Both the position numbers and the translations under genes were made by a program. From DATLFQ01 sp035540915 (GTDB lineage: Bacteria; Actinomycetota; Acidimicrobiia; Acidimicrobiales; GCA-2861595): 33,666 nucleotides of DNA. The stretch is from the NCBI GenBank assembly GCA_035540915.1, contig DATLFQ010000187.1:1-33666 (forward strand), in the 5' to 3' direction. The first letter of the stretch is position 1; each line of letters begins with the position of its first letter. This document shows, piece by piece, positions 6,511-14,602 of this stretch. Under the pieces are notes generated by a model, which worked only from the letters and a program-made list of their open reading frames with translations, did no database searches and had not been told where the DNA came from.

Positions 6511-7107
6511 GTGGACGGGGCGTCGACCGCCAGCCTGGTCGCGGCGGCAGCTGCGGGGGAGGACTCCGCCTGGGACGGCCTGGTCGGGCGGTTCGCCGGC
6601 CTCGTGTGGTCCATCGCCCGCGACTTCGGGCTCTCGCCGGCCGACGCGGCCGACGTCAGCCAGACCACCTGGTTGCGTCTGGCCGAGCATCTCGACCGCA
6701 TTCGCGACCCGCAACGGGTCGGGGCGTGGCTGGCCACCACGGCCCGGAACGAGTCCGTTCGTACCCTGCGCCGGGCCCAACGCCAACCGCCGGTCGACCC
6801 GGAGTCGGACTCGTTCATCCAGGAGGACGGCTGCTCGGTCGACACCGGCCTCTTGGAGGCGGAGCGGGACGCCGCCCTGTGGCGGGCCTTCGAGTCGCTC
6901 TCGTCGCCCTGCAAGGTGCTGCTGCGGGCGTTGATGGCCGATCCCACGCCGAGCTACGCCGAGGTCAGCGCGATGTTGGGCCTGCCCGTCGGCAGCATCG
7001 GCCCCAATCGCAGCCGCTGCCTCGACCGGCTCCGCCGCCGTGCCGAGTTCGCCACGCCCCTTCCCAAGAGCGCCCGCTCGTCGACCGACAGGAGAGCAGT
7101 GGGATGA
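6511..7107 (+). CDS. ECF-like RNA polymerase sigma factor
   Basis: The 198-residue sigma-70 family protein has a region 2 with DAADVSQTTWLRLAEHLDRI and the following GAWLATTARNESVRTLRR helix (about 47-91). Region 4 shows YAEVSAMLGLPVGSIGPNRSRCLDRLRR (about 150-177), a helix-turn-helix that reads -35 elements. It directs RNA polymerase to a small regulon, most likely including its own operon. No classical anti-sigma factor is adjacent. Instead the next gene overlaps by 4 bp (ATGA) and encodes a 152-residue uncharacterised protein, followed by a TPR-CHAT protein. Start is GTG 6511, with a promoter 8 bases upstream and no ribosome site. Confidence 0.88.
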   Translation: MDGASTASLVAAAAAGEDSAWDGLVGRFAGLVWSIARDFGLSPADAADVSQTTWLRLAEHLDRIRDPQRVGAWLATTARNESVRTLRRAQRQPPVDPESDSFIQEDGCSVDTGLLEAERDAALWRAFESLSSPCKVLLRALMADPTPSYAEVSAMLGLPVGSIGPNRSRCLDRLRRRAEFATPLPKSARSSTDRRAVG

Positions 7108-7562
7108 CACCGACCGATCTCGAAGCAGACGAGCAACTCCTGGCCCGACTGGCCCGCGTCGCCGGGGCCGTGGACCCGGTACCGGCCGAGGTGGTGGCCG
7201 CGGCCTCGGGCAGTTACGCCTGGCGCACCGTCGATGCCGAGCTGGCCGAGCTGGTGTACGACTCCGACGACGAGCGGGAGCTGGTCGGCGTGCGGTCCGA
7301 CGGCGACGCCCGCCAGCTCACCTTCCAGGGCGCCGGCCTGACGCTGGAGGTGGAAGTGGCGCCCGGCGGCTCGCTCGTCGGCCAACTGGTGCCGCCCCAG
7401 CCGGCCGCCATCGAGGTCCGCCACGGCCCCACCAGCACGATGCTGCGCGCCGACCACCTGGGTCGGTTCGCCGGCGCCGGGATCCCCGCCGGGCCATTGA
7501 GCGTGTGGTGCCGGCCGCAGTCCGGCGGCACGGCGATCGCCACCGACTGGCTCCTGGCCTAG
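7104..7562 (+). CDS. Conserved 152-residue protein of sigma/CHAT operons, predicted C-terminal beta domain
   Basis: The ATG overlaps the sigma stop (ATGA), with GGAGAG a few bases upstream, so it is translationally coupled. The N-terminal third is helical and acidic (EADEQLLARLARVAGAVDPVP), leading to the sequence AWRTVDAELAELVYDS. The rest is predicted beta strand (LTFQGAGLTLEVEV, AAIEVRHG, LGRFAGAGIPAGPLSVWCR), like a small Ig-like or carboxypeptidase-regulatory-type sandwich. No membrane span, no zinc-binding HxxxCxxC anti-sigma motif. From memory, similar proteins recur between a sigma factor and a CHAT protein in many actinobacteria, but no function is known to me. It could be an anti-sigma factor, a sensor, or a substrate of the downstream peptidase; all of these are inference. 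Confidence 0.65.
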   Translation: MTPTDLEADEQLLARLARVAGAVDPVPAEVVAAASGSYAWRTVDAELAELVYDSDDERELVGVRSDGDARQLTFQGAGLTLEVEVAPGGSLVGQLVPPQPAAIEVRHGPTSTMLRADHLGRFAGAGIPAGPLSVWCRPQSGGTAIATDWLLA

Positions 7563-7598
7563 TGGCCCGGGCTCCGGCCGGTCGGAGGCCCTGAACCG

Positions 7599-10274
7599 GT
7601 GGGCGTCCTGCTCCAACTGCGGCGGCCAGCCACCGCCGGCGCCGCCGTGGATGTGGGGAAGGCGCTGCGACTGGCCCAGGTCCAACCTCACCGAGCCCGT
7701 GACCTGGCCGTGGCCGCGTTGGCGGCGTCGGGCGGCGACGTCGCCATTGCGGTGACGGCCGACCGGGCACTGGGCCTGGTGGCCCGGACGCTGCAGGACC
7801 TGCCGCTGGCCGCTCACCACTTCGACCGGGCGGTCACGGGAGCGACGTCGGCCGGCATGGTGGCAACCGCCGCCGAGATCCGGATCACGCTGGCGGCGGT
7901 GCTGGCTGCGTCCGGTCGGACGGCCGAGGCGCTGGCTGAGCTGGACTTGGCAGCCTCCTGCGCGCGCGGCCGGGCGGCAGCGCGCCTCCAGGCGCAGCGG
8001 GCGTTCATCTTCCAACGGCTGGGCAGTCACCGCGAAGCGCTGCGGCACTACCGCCGGGCGCTTGCTGCGCTGCGGCGGACGGGCGACGTCGAGAGCGAAG
8101 CCAAGGTCTTGATGAACCGCGCCATCGCCAACGCCTACTGCGGCCGGTTCGCCGCGGCCGAGGCCGACCTGACCGCCGCCGAGGCGCGCCACCTGCGGCT
8201 GGGTCAACCGCTGCAGGTCGCGGAGGTCCGCCACGGCCGGGGGTTCGTCGCTGCCCGCCGGGGCGACGTGGCGGCGGCCCTCCAGTGGTACGACCGTGCC
8301 GAGGCCGAGTACCAGGACCTCGGCGTCGTTCGGCCGGTCCTGCTGTTGGACCGCGCCGAGACGTTGTTGTCCGTGCGCCTGGTCGACCAGGCCCGCGAGG
8401 TGGGCAACCGGGCTGCGAGGGCGTTCGCCGAGCAGGGCATGGCGGCCGACCTGGCCGAGGCCGAGCTGCTCATGTCCCAGGCCGCGCTGCTGGCCGGCGA
8501 CCCCTGCGCCGCCGTCGACCTCGCCACCCGGGCGCACGCCGCCTTCGTGGCCCAGGACCGGCCCGGGTGGGCAGCGCTGGCCGGCTATGCGGTGGTGCGG
8601 GCGACGGCGGGGCAGGTCCCGCCCGGCCCTTCGGTGGTGGCCGCCGCCCGCCGGGCCGTCGACGAGCTGGATGCCGCCGGCTGGGTCGGACCGGCCATGG
8701 ACGCCCGGGTCATCCTGGCTCGGGCCGTACTCGAGTCCGGCCCGGTGGCCGGTGTCGGAGCGGAGGCCGAGGCGCGGATCGTGGCCCGGGCCCGGGCCCG
8801 CGGGCCGGCCGAGTTGCGGGCCCAGGCCTGGCATGCGACCGCGCTGTGGCGACAGGGCGCCGGCGACCTGGCCGGTGCCGATCGCGCCCTGCGGGCCGGG
8901 TGCCGGGCGCTGGCCCTGCACCAGACCACGCTCGGGGCCACCGAGCTGCGGGTGCAGGTGGGCGGCCAGGCCGCCGAGCTGGCCGAGATGGGTCTGGAGC
9001 TGGCGCTGCACTCGGCCCGGCCGGAACGGGTGCTGGCCTGGGCCGAGCGCAGCCGCGCCGGAGCACTACGGACGCGGGCGGCCCGCCCCCCGGTCGACGC
9101 CGACCTGGCCGGCCAGCTGGCTGAACTGCGCCGGGTGGTGAGCGCGCTGGAGCGGGCCGGCTTCGAAGGCGGCGATGCCGGGCCGCTCGTGCGCCGTCGC
9201 ACCCAGCTCGAGGCCCGTATCCAGCGGACGGCCTGGTCGGCCTCGGCCAGCGGACCACACAGCCCGCTGGCCGAGCCGCCCACCACCGAGGCGCTGACGG
9301 CGGCCCTCGGGCCCCGGGCGCTGGTCGAGTTCGTGGCCCATGCCGGCCAGCTCCACGCCGTCGTGGTGAGCTGCGGGCGGGCCCGCCTGGTGGCGCTCGG
9401 CTCGGTGGCCGTGGTGCAGTCCGAAGTGAATGCGCTTCGTTTCGCGCTGAGCCGCCTGGCCCGCGGCCGGGGCTCGCGCACCTCGCGCCAGGCGGCCGCC
9501 GGCTCCCTGCGCTACTCCTCGGGCGTACTCGACGCTCTCCTCCTCGGGCCGATCGGCCGGCAGATCGAGGACCGTCCGCTGGTGCTGGTGCCCACCGGCC
9601 CTCTCCACGCGCTTCCGTGGTCGACCCTCCCGGCGGTCCGCGATCGCGACGTCGCCCTGTCGCCGTCGGCCGCCCTGTGGTTCCGGGCCGCCCGCGCCGC
9701 CGCCGTCCGGGACGACGGCGCCACGGTGCTGGTGGCCGGGCCCGGACTGGCCCACGCCCCGGCGGAGATCGAGCAGCTGGCCCGGGCCTATCCGGGCGCC
9801 ACCACGCTCGTGGGCGACCAGGCCACCGCCGGCCAGGTGGCCACGGCCCTGGACGGTGCGGCACTGGTCCACGTGGCCGCCCACGGCCGGTTCCGGGCCG
9901 ACAACCCGCTGTTCTCGTCGCTGCGCCTGGCCGACGGTCCACTCACCGTCTACGACCTGGAGGGGCTCGGACGTGCCCCGAGCCACCTGGTCCTGTCGGC
10001 CTGCGACGTGGGGCTCTCCTCGGTGCGACCCGGGGACGAGCTGATGGGCCTGACCGCCGCGCTCGTCGCCATGGGCACCCAGTCGCTGGTGGCCAGCGTG
10101 GTGCCGGTGCCCGACGACGTGACCCGGCCGCTCATGGTCGACTTCCACCGGCGCTTGGCGGGGGGCGCCGGGCCGGCGGCGGCGCTCGCCGCAGCCCGGG
10201 CGGCCGCCCGGGACGGCGACGACGACCGCACCCATGCCCTGACGGCCGGCTTCGTCTGCTTCGGCGCCGCGTAG
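7599..10274 (+). CDS. TPR-repeat CHAT-domain protein (caspase-like clan CD peptidase)
   Basis: This 891-residue protein has an Ala-rich helical repeat region resembling TPRs (about 20-490). Examples include AEALAELDLAAS, HREALRHYRRALAALRRTG and AAALQWYDRAEAEYQDLG. A helical linker follows, then a C-terminal CHAT domain (about 570-891). The CHAT catalytic dyad is present: His762 in HVAAHGRF and Cys802 in LVLSACDVG, followed by GDELMGLTAALVAMGTQSLVAS. CHAT proteins are separase/caspase relatives and some are proven proteases, including the craspase of type III-E CRISPR. TPRs usually bind partner proteins. The GTG start is 36 bp after the 152-residue gene. Peptidase activity is likely from intact residues; substrate unknown. 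The neighbours suggest a signal-responsive proteolytic system. Confidence 0.87.
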   Translation: MGVLLQLRRPATAGAAVDVGKALRLAQVQPHRARDLAVAALAASGGDVAIAVTADRALGLVARTLQDLPLAAHHFDRAVTGATSAGMVATAAEIRITLAAVLAASGRTAEALAELDLAASCARGRAAARLQAQRAFIFQRLGSHREALRHYRRALAALRRTGDVESEAKVLMNRAIANAYCGRFAAAEADLTAAEARHLRLGQPLQVAEVRHGRGFVAARRGDVAAALQWYDRAEAEYQDLGVVRPVLLLDRAETLLSVRLVDQAREVGNRAARAFAEQGMAADLAEAELLMSQAALLAGDPCAAVDLATRAHAAFVAQDRPGWAALAGYAVVRATAGQVPPGPSVVAAARRAVDELDAAGWVGPAMDARVILARAVLESGPVAGVGAEAEARIVARARARGPAELRAQAWHATALWRQGAGDLAGADRALRAGCRALALHQTTLGATELRVQVGGQAAELAEMGLELALHSARPERVLAWAERSRAGALRTRAARPPVDADLAGQLAELRRVVSALERAGFEGGDAGPLVRRRTQLEARIQRTAWSASASGPHSPLAEPPTTEALTAALGPRALVEFVAHAGQLHAVVVSCGRARLVALGSVAVVQSEVNALRFALSRLARGRGSRTSRQAAAGSLRYSSGVLDALLLGPIGRQIEDRPLVLVPTGPLHALPWSTLPAVRDRDVALSPSAALWFRAARAAAVRDDGATVLVAGPGLAHAPAEIEQLARAYPGATTLVGDQATAGQVATALDGAALVHVAAHGRFRADNPLFSSLRLADGPLTVYDLEGLGRAPSHLVLSACDVGLSSVRPGDELMGLTAALVAMGTQSLVASVVPVPDDVTRPLMVDFHRRLAGGAGPAAALAAARAAARDGDDDRTHALTAGFVCFGAA

Positions 10275-10293
10275 CCCGGCGACCCGGATCGGT

Positions 10294-11031
10294 TCAGAGT
10301 TCGCGGCCGACGCCCAGGACGGTCGGGACGTCGCGATGGTGGGTCACGACGTGATCGGCCTCGGGGTCGGCCACGCTGGCGTCGTCGCTGATGCCGCGGT
10401 AGCGCACCGGCACCATTCCCATCGCCCGGGCGCCGGCCACGTCGGTCCGGCGCAGATCGCCGACGTGGGCAACCCGGCTCGGCGCCGGGTGACCGAGCCC
10501 TGCCAGAGCGTGCTCGAAGATCACCGGGGAGGGCTTGTAGGCACCCACCTCGTCGGAGAAGGACCAGTGGTCGAACAGGGGCAGGACGCCTGAGGTGACG
10601 AGGTGGGTGCGGAGCACGCTCGAGGGGGTGAACCCGACGTCGCAGATGATCCCGATCCGCAGTCCGGCACCCTTGAGCGTCCGCAGGCAGTCGACGATGC
10701 CGTCGGCCAGGTCGAGTCGGAAGTGCTCACCGGCCCGACCGAAGGCGTCGACCAGGGCGTCGCGCACGTCGGCCGGCACCTGGAAGCCCAGACGCTCGAG
10801 CACGTGCTCGGCGGCATGGGCGGCGGAGAACTGCTCGTTGGCCTCCCACGAGGCCTGGTACGCGGTCCAGGCACTGTCGAAGAAGGCCTCGAGGTGGGCC
10901 CGCTCGCAGGCGAACCCGGCATCTTCCAGGAGGCCCGACCAGGCAGCCAGCCGTCGGCTGCGCAACTGCCCCCTGACCTCGTAGACCAAGGTGTTCCAGA
11001 AGTCGAACGTGACCGCTTCGATGGCAGCCAT
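10294..11031 (-). CDS. HAD-superfamily hydrolase-like protein
   Basis: The product has 245 residues. Motif I is FDFWNTLV (nucleophile Asp10), motif II lies in GIICDVGF, motif III Lys is in YKPSP, and motif IV is HVGDLRRTDVAGA. A helical cap (about 20-110) sits between motifs I and II. The second motif I residue, normally Asp in HAD phosphatases, is Trp here (D-F-W instead of D-x-D). Such HADs may be dehalogenase-like or have altered chemistry. Substrate cannot be assigned. It converges with the CHAT gene (19 bp between stops) and lies upstream-adjacent on the map to bldC, which ends 33 bp before its start, so the two may be co-transcribed. Confidence 0.8.
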   Translation of the reverse strand: MAAIEAVTFDFWNTLVYEVRGQLRSRRLAAWSGLLEDAGFACERAHLEAFFDSAWTAYQASWEANEQFSAAHAAEHVLERLGFQVPADVRDALVDAFGRAGEHFRLDLADGIVDCLRTLKGAGLRIGIICDVGFTPSSVLRTHLVTSGVLPLFDHWSFSDEVGAYKPSPVIFEHALAGLGHPAPSRVAHVGDLRRTDVAGARAMGMVPVRYRGISDDASVADPEADHVVTHHRDVPTVLGVGREL

Positions 11032-11064
11032 GGCCTGCCGGCCACGCTACCCCGTCCTTCCGGG

Positions 11065-11262
11065 CTATAGGCCCTGGTGCTCCATCTGCTCCAGGGAGCG
11101 GCGGATCTCCGACGTCCGGAAACGGCGGTGGCCGCCCAGGGTCCGGATGGCGGTGATCTTGCCGGCCCGGGCCCAGCGGGTCACGGTCTTCGGGTTGACC
11201 CGGAAGAGCGCGGCGACTTCGGCCGGAGTGAGGAGTGCGTCGGTTTGGCTCAGTTCAGCCAC
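11065..11262 (-). CDS. bldC: BldC-like MerR-type DNA-binding regulator
   Basis: This 65-residue single-domain winged-helix protein has LLTPAEVAALFRVNPKTVTRWARAG followed by IRTLGGHRRF, nearly diagnostic for BldC. In Streptomyces, BldC binds direct repeats cooperatively and delays sporulation; in non-sporulating actinobacteria its targets are mostly unknown. The GTG at 11262 with GGAAGGAA upstream gives the family length; the frame is open to 11352 but the added part is unlike BldC. A TATATG at 11301-11306 (minus strand) may be the -10. The next gene, divergent, is leucine dehydrogenase, matching the arrangement I recall in Streptomyces. The 170-bp gap 11263-11432 holds the two divergent promoters and nothing else I can name. 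Confidence 0.85.
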   Translation of the reverse strand: MAELSQTDALLTPAEVAALFRVNPKTVTRWARAGKITAIRTLGGHRRFRTSEIRRSLEQMEHQGL

Positions 11263-11432
11263 AAGAGGTTCCTTCCAGTGCGATGGCGTCCGATTCGTGA
11301 CATATACGTTTCGACCACCGCTGCGATGACGTGAATGGTCCGGACGCGTCATTGTCGGCCGGCCTGATGTGACCAGTCCCCCGCTCGCGGCCCCGCCGCG
11401 GCGTCGCGTGCCGGCAGTACGCTCGCCCGTCG

Positions 11433-12476
11433 GTGCAGGTGTTCGGGCGCATCGGCGGGGAGGGCCACGAGCAGGTCGTGTTCTGCCAGGATGCCCGGAC
11501 CGGGCTCCGGGCCATCATCGCCATCCATTCCACCGTGCTGGGCCCGGCGCTGGGCGGGACCCGCTTCCACCCCTACGAGCGAGAGGACGAGGCCCTGGAG
11601 GACGTGCTGCGCCTCGCCCGCCAGATGACCTACAAGTCGGCGGCCGCCGGCCTCGACCTCGGCGGCGGCAAGGCCGTCATCCTGGGCGATCCGGCGTGCC
11701 ACCGGACCGAGGCGCTCCTGGAATCGTACGCCCGCTTCGTCGACTCCCTGGGCGGCCGCTACGTCACCGCCGAGGACGTGGGCACCACCCAGGACGACAT
11801 GGACCTGATCCGCACCGTGACCCGCCACGTCACGGGGGTGAGCCCGTCGCTCGGAGGCTCCGGGGACCCGTCGGCGGCCACCGCCTACGGCGTCTGGCGG
11901 GCCATGGAGGCCGTCGCCGCCCGCCTGTGGGGCAGTCGCCGCCTGGCCGGGCGCCACGTCGTCATCAGCGGCGTCGGCAAGGTGGGCTCGATGCTGGCCC
12001 GCCACCTGGCCTCCGCCGGCGCCCGCCTCACCGTCAGCGACGTCCGGGCAGCCGCGGTGGACCGGGTGGCCGACGACGTGGGTGCCGAGATCGTCCATCC
12101 CGACAAGGCCCACGCCACTGAATGCGACATCTTCTCGCCCTGCGCCCTCGGCAGCGTTCTGAGCCCCGCCACCATCGCCGAGCTGCGGTGCGCGGCGGTC
12201 GTGGGAAGTGCCAACAACCAGCTGGCCGACCCCACCTCCCCGGCCCGCCTGGCCGAGGCGGGCGTCGTGTACGTCCCCGACTACATCGCCAGCGCCGGCG
12301 GCGTCGTCAACATCGCCGACGAGCTGGCCGGCTACGACGCCGATCGCGCCCACCGGGCCCTCGACCGGATCTTCGACACGACGGCGGGCGTGCTCGCCGC
12401 CGCCGAGGCCGGCGCCATCACCACCGTTCAGGCCGCCGACCGCCTGGCCGAGTCCCGGCTGGCCGCAGCCCGCTGA
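11433..12476 (+). CDS. Leucine/valine dehydrogenase (Glu/Leu/Phe/Val dehydrogenase family)
   Basis: The 347-residue enzyme oxidatively deaminates branched-chain L-amino acids to 2-oxo acids with NAD+. The catalytic lysines are in MTYKSA (Lys68) and LDLGGGKAV (Lys80). The Rossmann motif GVGKVG is at 180-185, followed by an acidic Asp at the end of the second strand (VSDV). Strongly conserved TAEDVGTT and VGSANNQL stretches are present. The length suits leucine dehydrogenase. The start is GTG 11433 without a ribosome site; TACGCT at 11418-11423 lies 9 bases upstream and may give a leaderless message. The stop overlaps the start of the fused E1 gene by one base, so product and next enzyme are linked: the 2-oxo acids made here are natural E1 substrates. 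Leu versus Val preference is not decidable. Confidence 0.85.
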   Translation: MQVFGRIGGEGHEQVVFCQDARTGLRAIIAIHSTVLGPALGGTRFHPYEREDEALEDVLRLARQMTYKSAAAGLDLGGGKAVILGDPACHRTEALLESYARFVDSLGGRYVTAEDVGTTQDDMDLIRTVTRHVTGVSPSLGGSGDPSAATAYGVWRAMEAVAARLWGSRRLAGRHVVISGVGKVGSMLARHLASAGARLTVSDVRAAAVDRVADDVGAEIVHPDKAHATECDIFSPCALGSVLSPATIAELRCAAVVGSANNQLADPTSPARLAEAGVVYVPDYIASAGGVVNIADELAGYDADRAHRALDRIFDTTAGVLAAAEAGAITTVQAADRLAESRLAAAR

Positions 12477-14602
12477 TGGCCCGCACCATCGAGCAGGCCT
12501 GGACCACCGGGCACCACGGCGGCGAGGCGAGGCACCGGGGGGTGCCCTGGCAGCAGCTGGTGGAGGACTTCCGCCTGGCGTGCGTCTCGCGGGCGCTGGA
12601 CGACCGGGAGATCAGCCTGCAGAAGCAGAGCCGGGCCTGGTTCCACATATCCGGCGCCGGCCACGAGGCGCTCCTGCTGGGGCTGGCCCACCACCTCCGG
12701 CCCGGCCGGGACTGGTTCTTCCCGTACTACCGGGACCGGGCGCTGGTCCTGCGGCTGGGGGTGACTCCGACCCAGATGCTCCTGCAGGCGGTCGGCGCAG
12801 CTGACGACCCGGCCTCGGGCGGGCGCCAGATGCCCAGCCACTGGGGGTCGCCCGAGCTCCACGTCCTCACCCAGTCCAGCCCCACGGGAAGCCAGTGCCT
12901 GCCGGCGGTCGGCTGCGCCGAGGCCGGCCGGTACATCGGCGCCCACGCCGGGTTGCGGGGTTGCACCGCCGAGGGCGACGAGCTCACCTACGTCTCGCTG
13001 GGCGAGGGCTCGACCGCCCAGGGGGAGTTCTGGGAGAGCCTCACCACTGCCTGCACGCTGCGGCTGCCAGTGCTGTTCCTGGTCGCCGACAACGGCTACG
13101 CCATCTCGGTGCCGGCCCGGGACCAGCTGCCGGCGCCGGTGGCGGAGCTGGTCCACCGCTTCCCCGCGCTGGCCGTGCACCAGGTCGACGGCTGCGACTA
13201 CTTCGCCAGCCGGGAGGTCGGGCGGGCCGCGGTCGACCACGTGCGGGCCGGTGCCGGGCCGGCGCTGGTCCACGCCACCGTCACCCGCCCCTACTCGCAC
13301 TCGTCGGCCGATACCCAGAGCAAGTACCGGCCGGCCTCGGAGCTGCTGGACGAGGCCGAGAACGACCCCATCTCGCTGTTCGAGGCCGAGCTCGTGCGTG
13401 CCGGGGTGCTGGACCACCAGTCGGCGGCCACCATCCGCGAGAGCGCCCGGGCCCTGGTCGCCCGGGCGGCCAAGAAGGCGCTGGCCGCGCCCCGGCCCGA
13501 TCCGGCCAGTGCCCGGTCGCAGGTGACGGCGCTGCCGTCCATCGCCGAGCCGGACGAGCCGCCGCCCGGCGGCGGCGACGTCGTGACGTTCGGCCAGGCC
13601 ATATTGCGCACGCTGCACGAGCAGATGGCGGCCGACGAGCGCATCCGGGTCTTCGGCGAGGACGTGGCCGACGCGCCCGACGACCTACTCGACGTGGTCG
13701 AGGGCAAGGGGGGCGTGTTCGGCACCACATTCGGCCTGCAGCGCAGCTTCGGCAGCGACCGCTGCTTCAACACGCCGCTGGCCGAGGCCGGCATCGTCGG
13801 GCGGGCTGTCGGGCAGGCGATGCGGGGCCTGCGCCCGGCCCCCGAGATCCAGTTCTTCGACTACATCTGGCCGGCCATGCAGCAGCTGCGCTGCGAGGCG
13901 GCCACCACCCGCTGGCGCTCCAACGGCGCCTTCACCTGCCCGATGGTCCTGCGGGTCCCGATCGGCGGCTACCTGGGCGGCGGCGCCGCCATCTGGCATT
14001 CGCAGTGCGGCGAGTCCATCTTCGCCCACGTCCCGGGCCTGCTCATCGCCTTCCCGTCCCGGGCGCGGGACGCTGCCGGCCTGCTGCGGGCCGCGTTCCG
14101 CTGTGAGGACCCGGTGCTCTTCCTGGAGCACAAGCACCTGCTCCGCCAGGCCTACGCCCGCGACCCCTTCCCGGCCGCCGACTACGTGATCCCGTTCGGG
14201 CGGGCGGCCTGCGTTCGGCCCGGCGACGACCTGACCGTCGTCACCTACGGGGCGACCGTCGAGCGCTCACTCCAGGCGGCCGCCCGGCTGGCGGCCGAGC
14301 GGGGCGCGTCCGTCGAGGTCCTCGACCTGCGGACGCTGGCGCCGTGGGACCGCGCGAGGGTGGGCGACTCGGTGCGACGGACCGGCCGGGCGCTGGTCGT
14401 GCACGAGGACGTCATCACCTGCGGCTTCGGCGCCGAGGTGGCGGCGTGGATCGCCGACGAGCTGTTCGAGCACCTCGACGCGCCGGTCCGGCGGGTGGCC
14501 GCCCTGGACACACACGTCGCCTACGAGCCGACGGTGGAGGCGGCCACCCTGCCCCAGGTGGCCGACATCGTGTCGGCCGCCAGCGCGCTGCTCGATTGGT
14601 GA
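12476..14602 (+). CDS. Fused alpha/beta E1 component of a branched-chain-type 2-oxoacid dehydrogenase
   Basis: One 708-residue chain carries both E1 subunits. The alpha part (about 20-350) holds the thiamine-diphosphate motif starting GEGSTAQGEF (176) and ending VADNGYAIS (Asp205-Asn206). The beta part (about 365-708) starts VVTFGQAILRTLHEQM and includes FGEDVAD, TPLAEAGIVG, PIGGYLGGGAA and EHKHLLR. E1 decarboxylates a 2-oxo acid and passes the acyl group to lipoyl-E2. With leucine dehydrogenase just upstream, a branched-chain 2-oxo acid is the likely substrate, feeding branched acyl-CoA. No E2 or E3 gene is in the window. The start ATG overlaps the previous stop (TGATG), and the stop overlaps the pyrE-like start (GTGA). 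Pyruvate cannot be excluded as substrate. Confidence 0.83.
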   Translation: MARTIEQAWTTGHHGGEARHRGVPWQQLVEDFRLACVSRALDDREISLQKQSRAWFHISGAGHEALLLGLAHHLRPGRDWFFPYYRDRALVLRLGVTPTQMLLQAVGAADDPASGGRQMPSHWGSPELHVLTQSSPTGSQCLPAVGCAEAGRYIGAHAGLRGCTAEGDELTYVSLGEGSTAQGEFWESLTTACTLRLPVLFLVADNGYAISVPARDQLPAPVAELVHRFPALAVHQVDGCDYFASREVGRAAVDHVRAGAGPALVHATVTRPYSHSSADTQSKYRPASELLDEAENDPISLFEAELVRAGVLDHQSAATIRESARALVARAAKKALAAPRPDPASARSQVTALPSIAEPDEPPPGGGDVVTFGQAILRTLHEQMAADERIRVFGEDVADAPDDLLDVVEGKGGVFGTTFGLQRSFGSDRCFNTPLAEAGIVGRAVGQAMRGLRPAPEIQFFDYIWPAMQQLRCEAATTRWRSNGAFTCPMVLRVPIGGYLGGGAAIWHSQCGESIFAHVPGLLIAFPSRARDAAGLLRAAFRCEDPVLFLEHKHLLRQAYARDPFPAADYVIPFGRAACVRPGDDLTVVTYGATVERSLQAAARLAAERGASVEVLDLRTLAPWDRARVGDSVRRTGRALVVHEDVITCGFGAEVAAWIADELFEHLDAPVRRVAALDTHVAYEPTVEAATLPQVADIVSAASALLDW

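Noticed and set aside
6954..9011. A 685-codon minus-strand frame opposite the CHAT gene
   Set aside because: Low-complexity Gly/Arg/Pro/Gln composition, no ribosome site, and a clear TPR-CHAT protein on the other strand.
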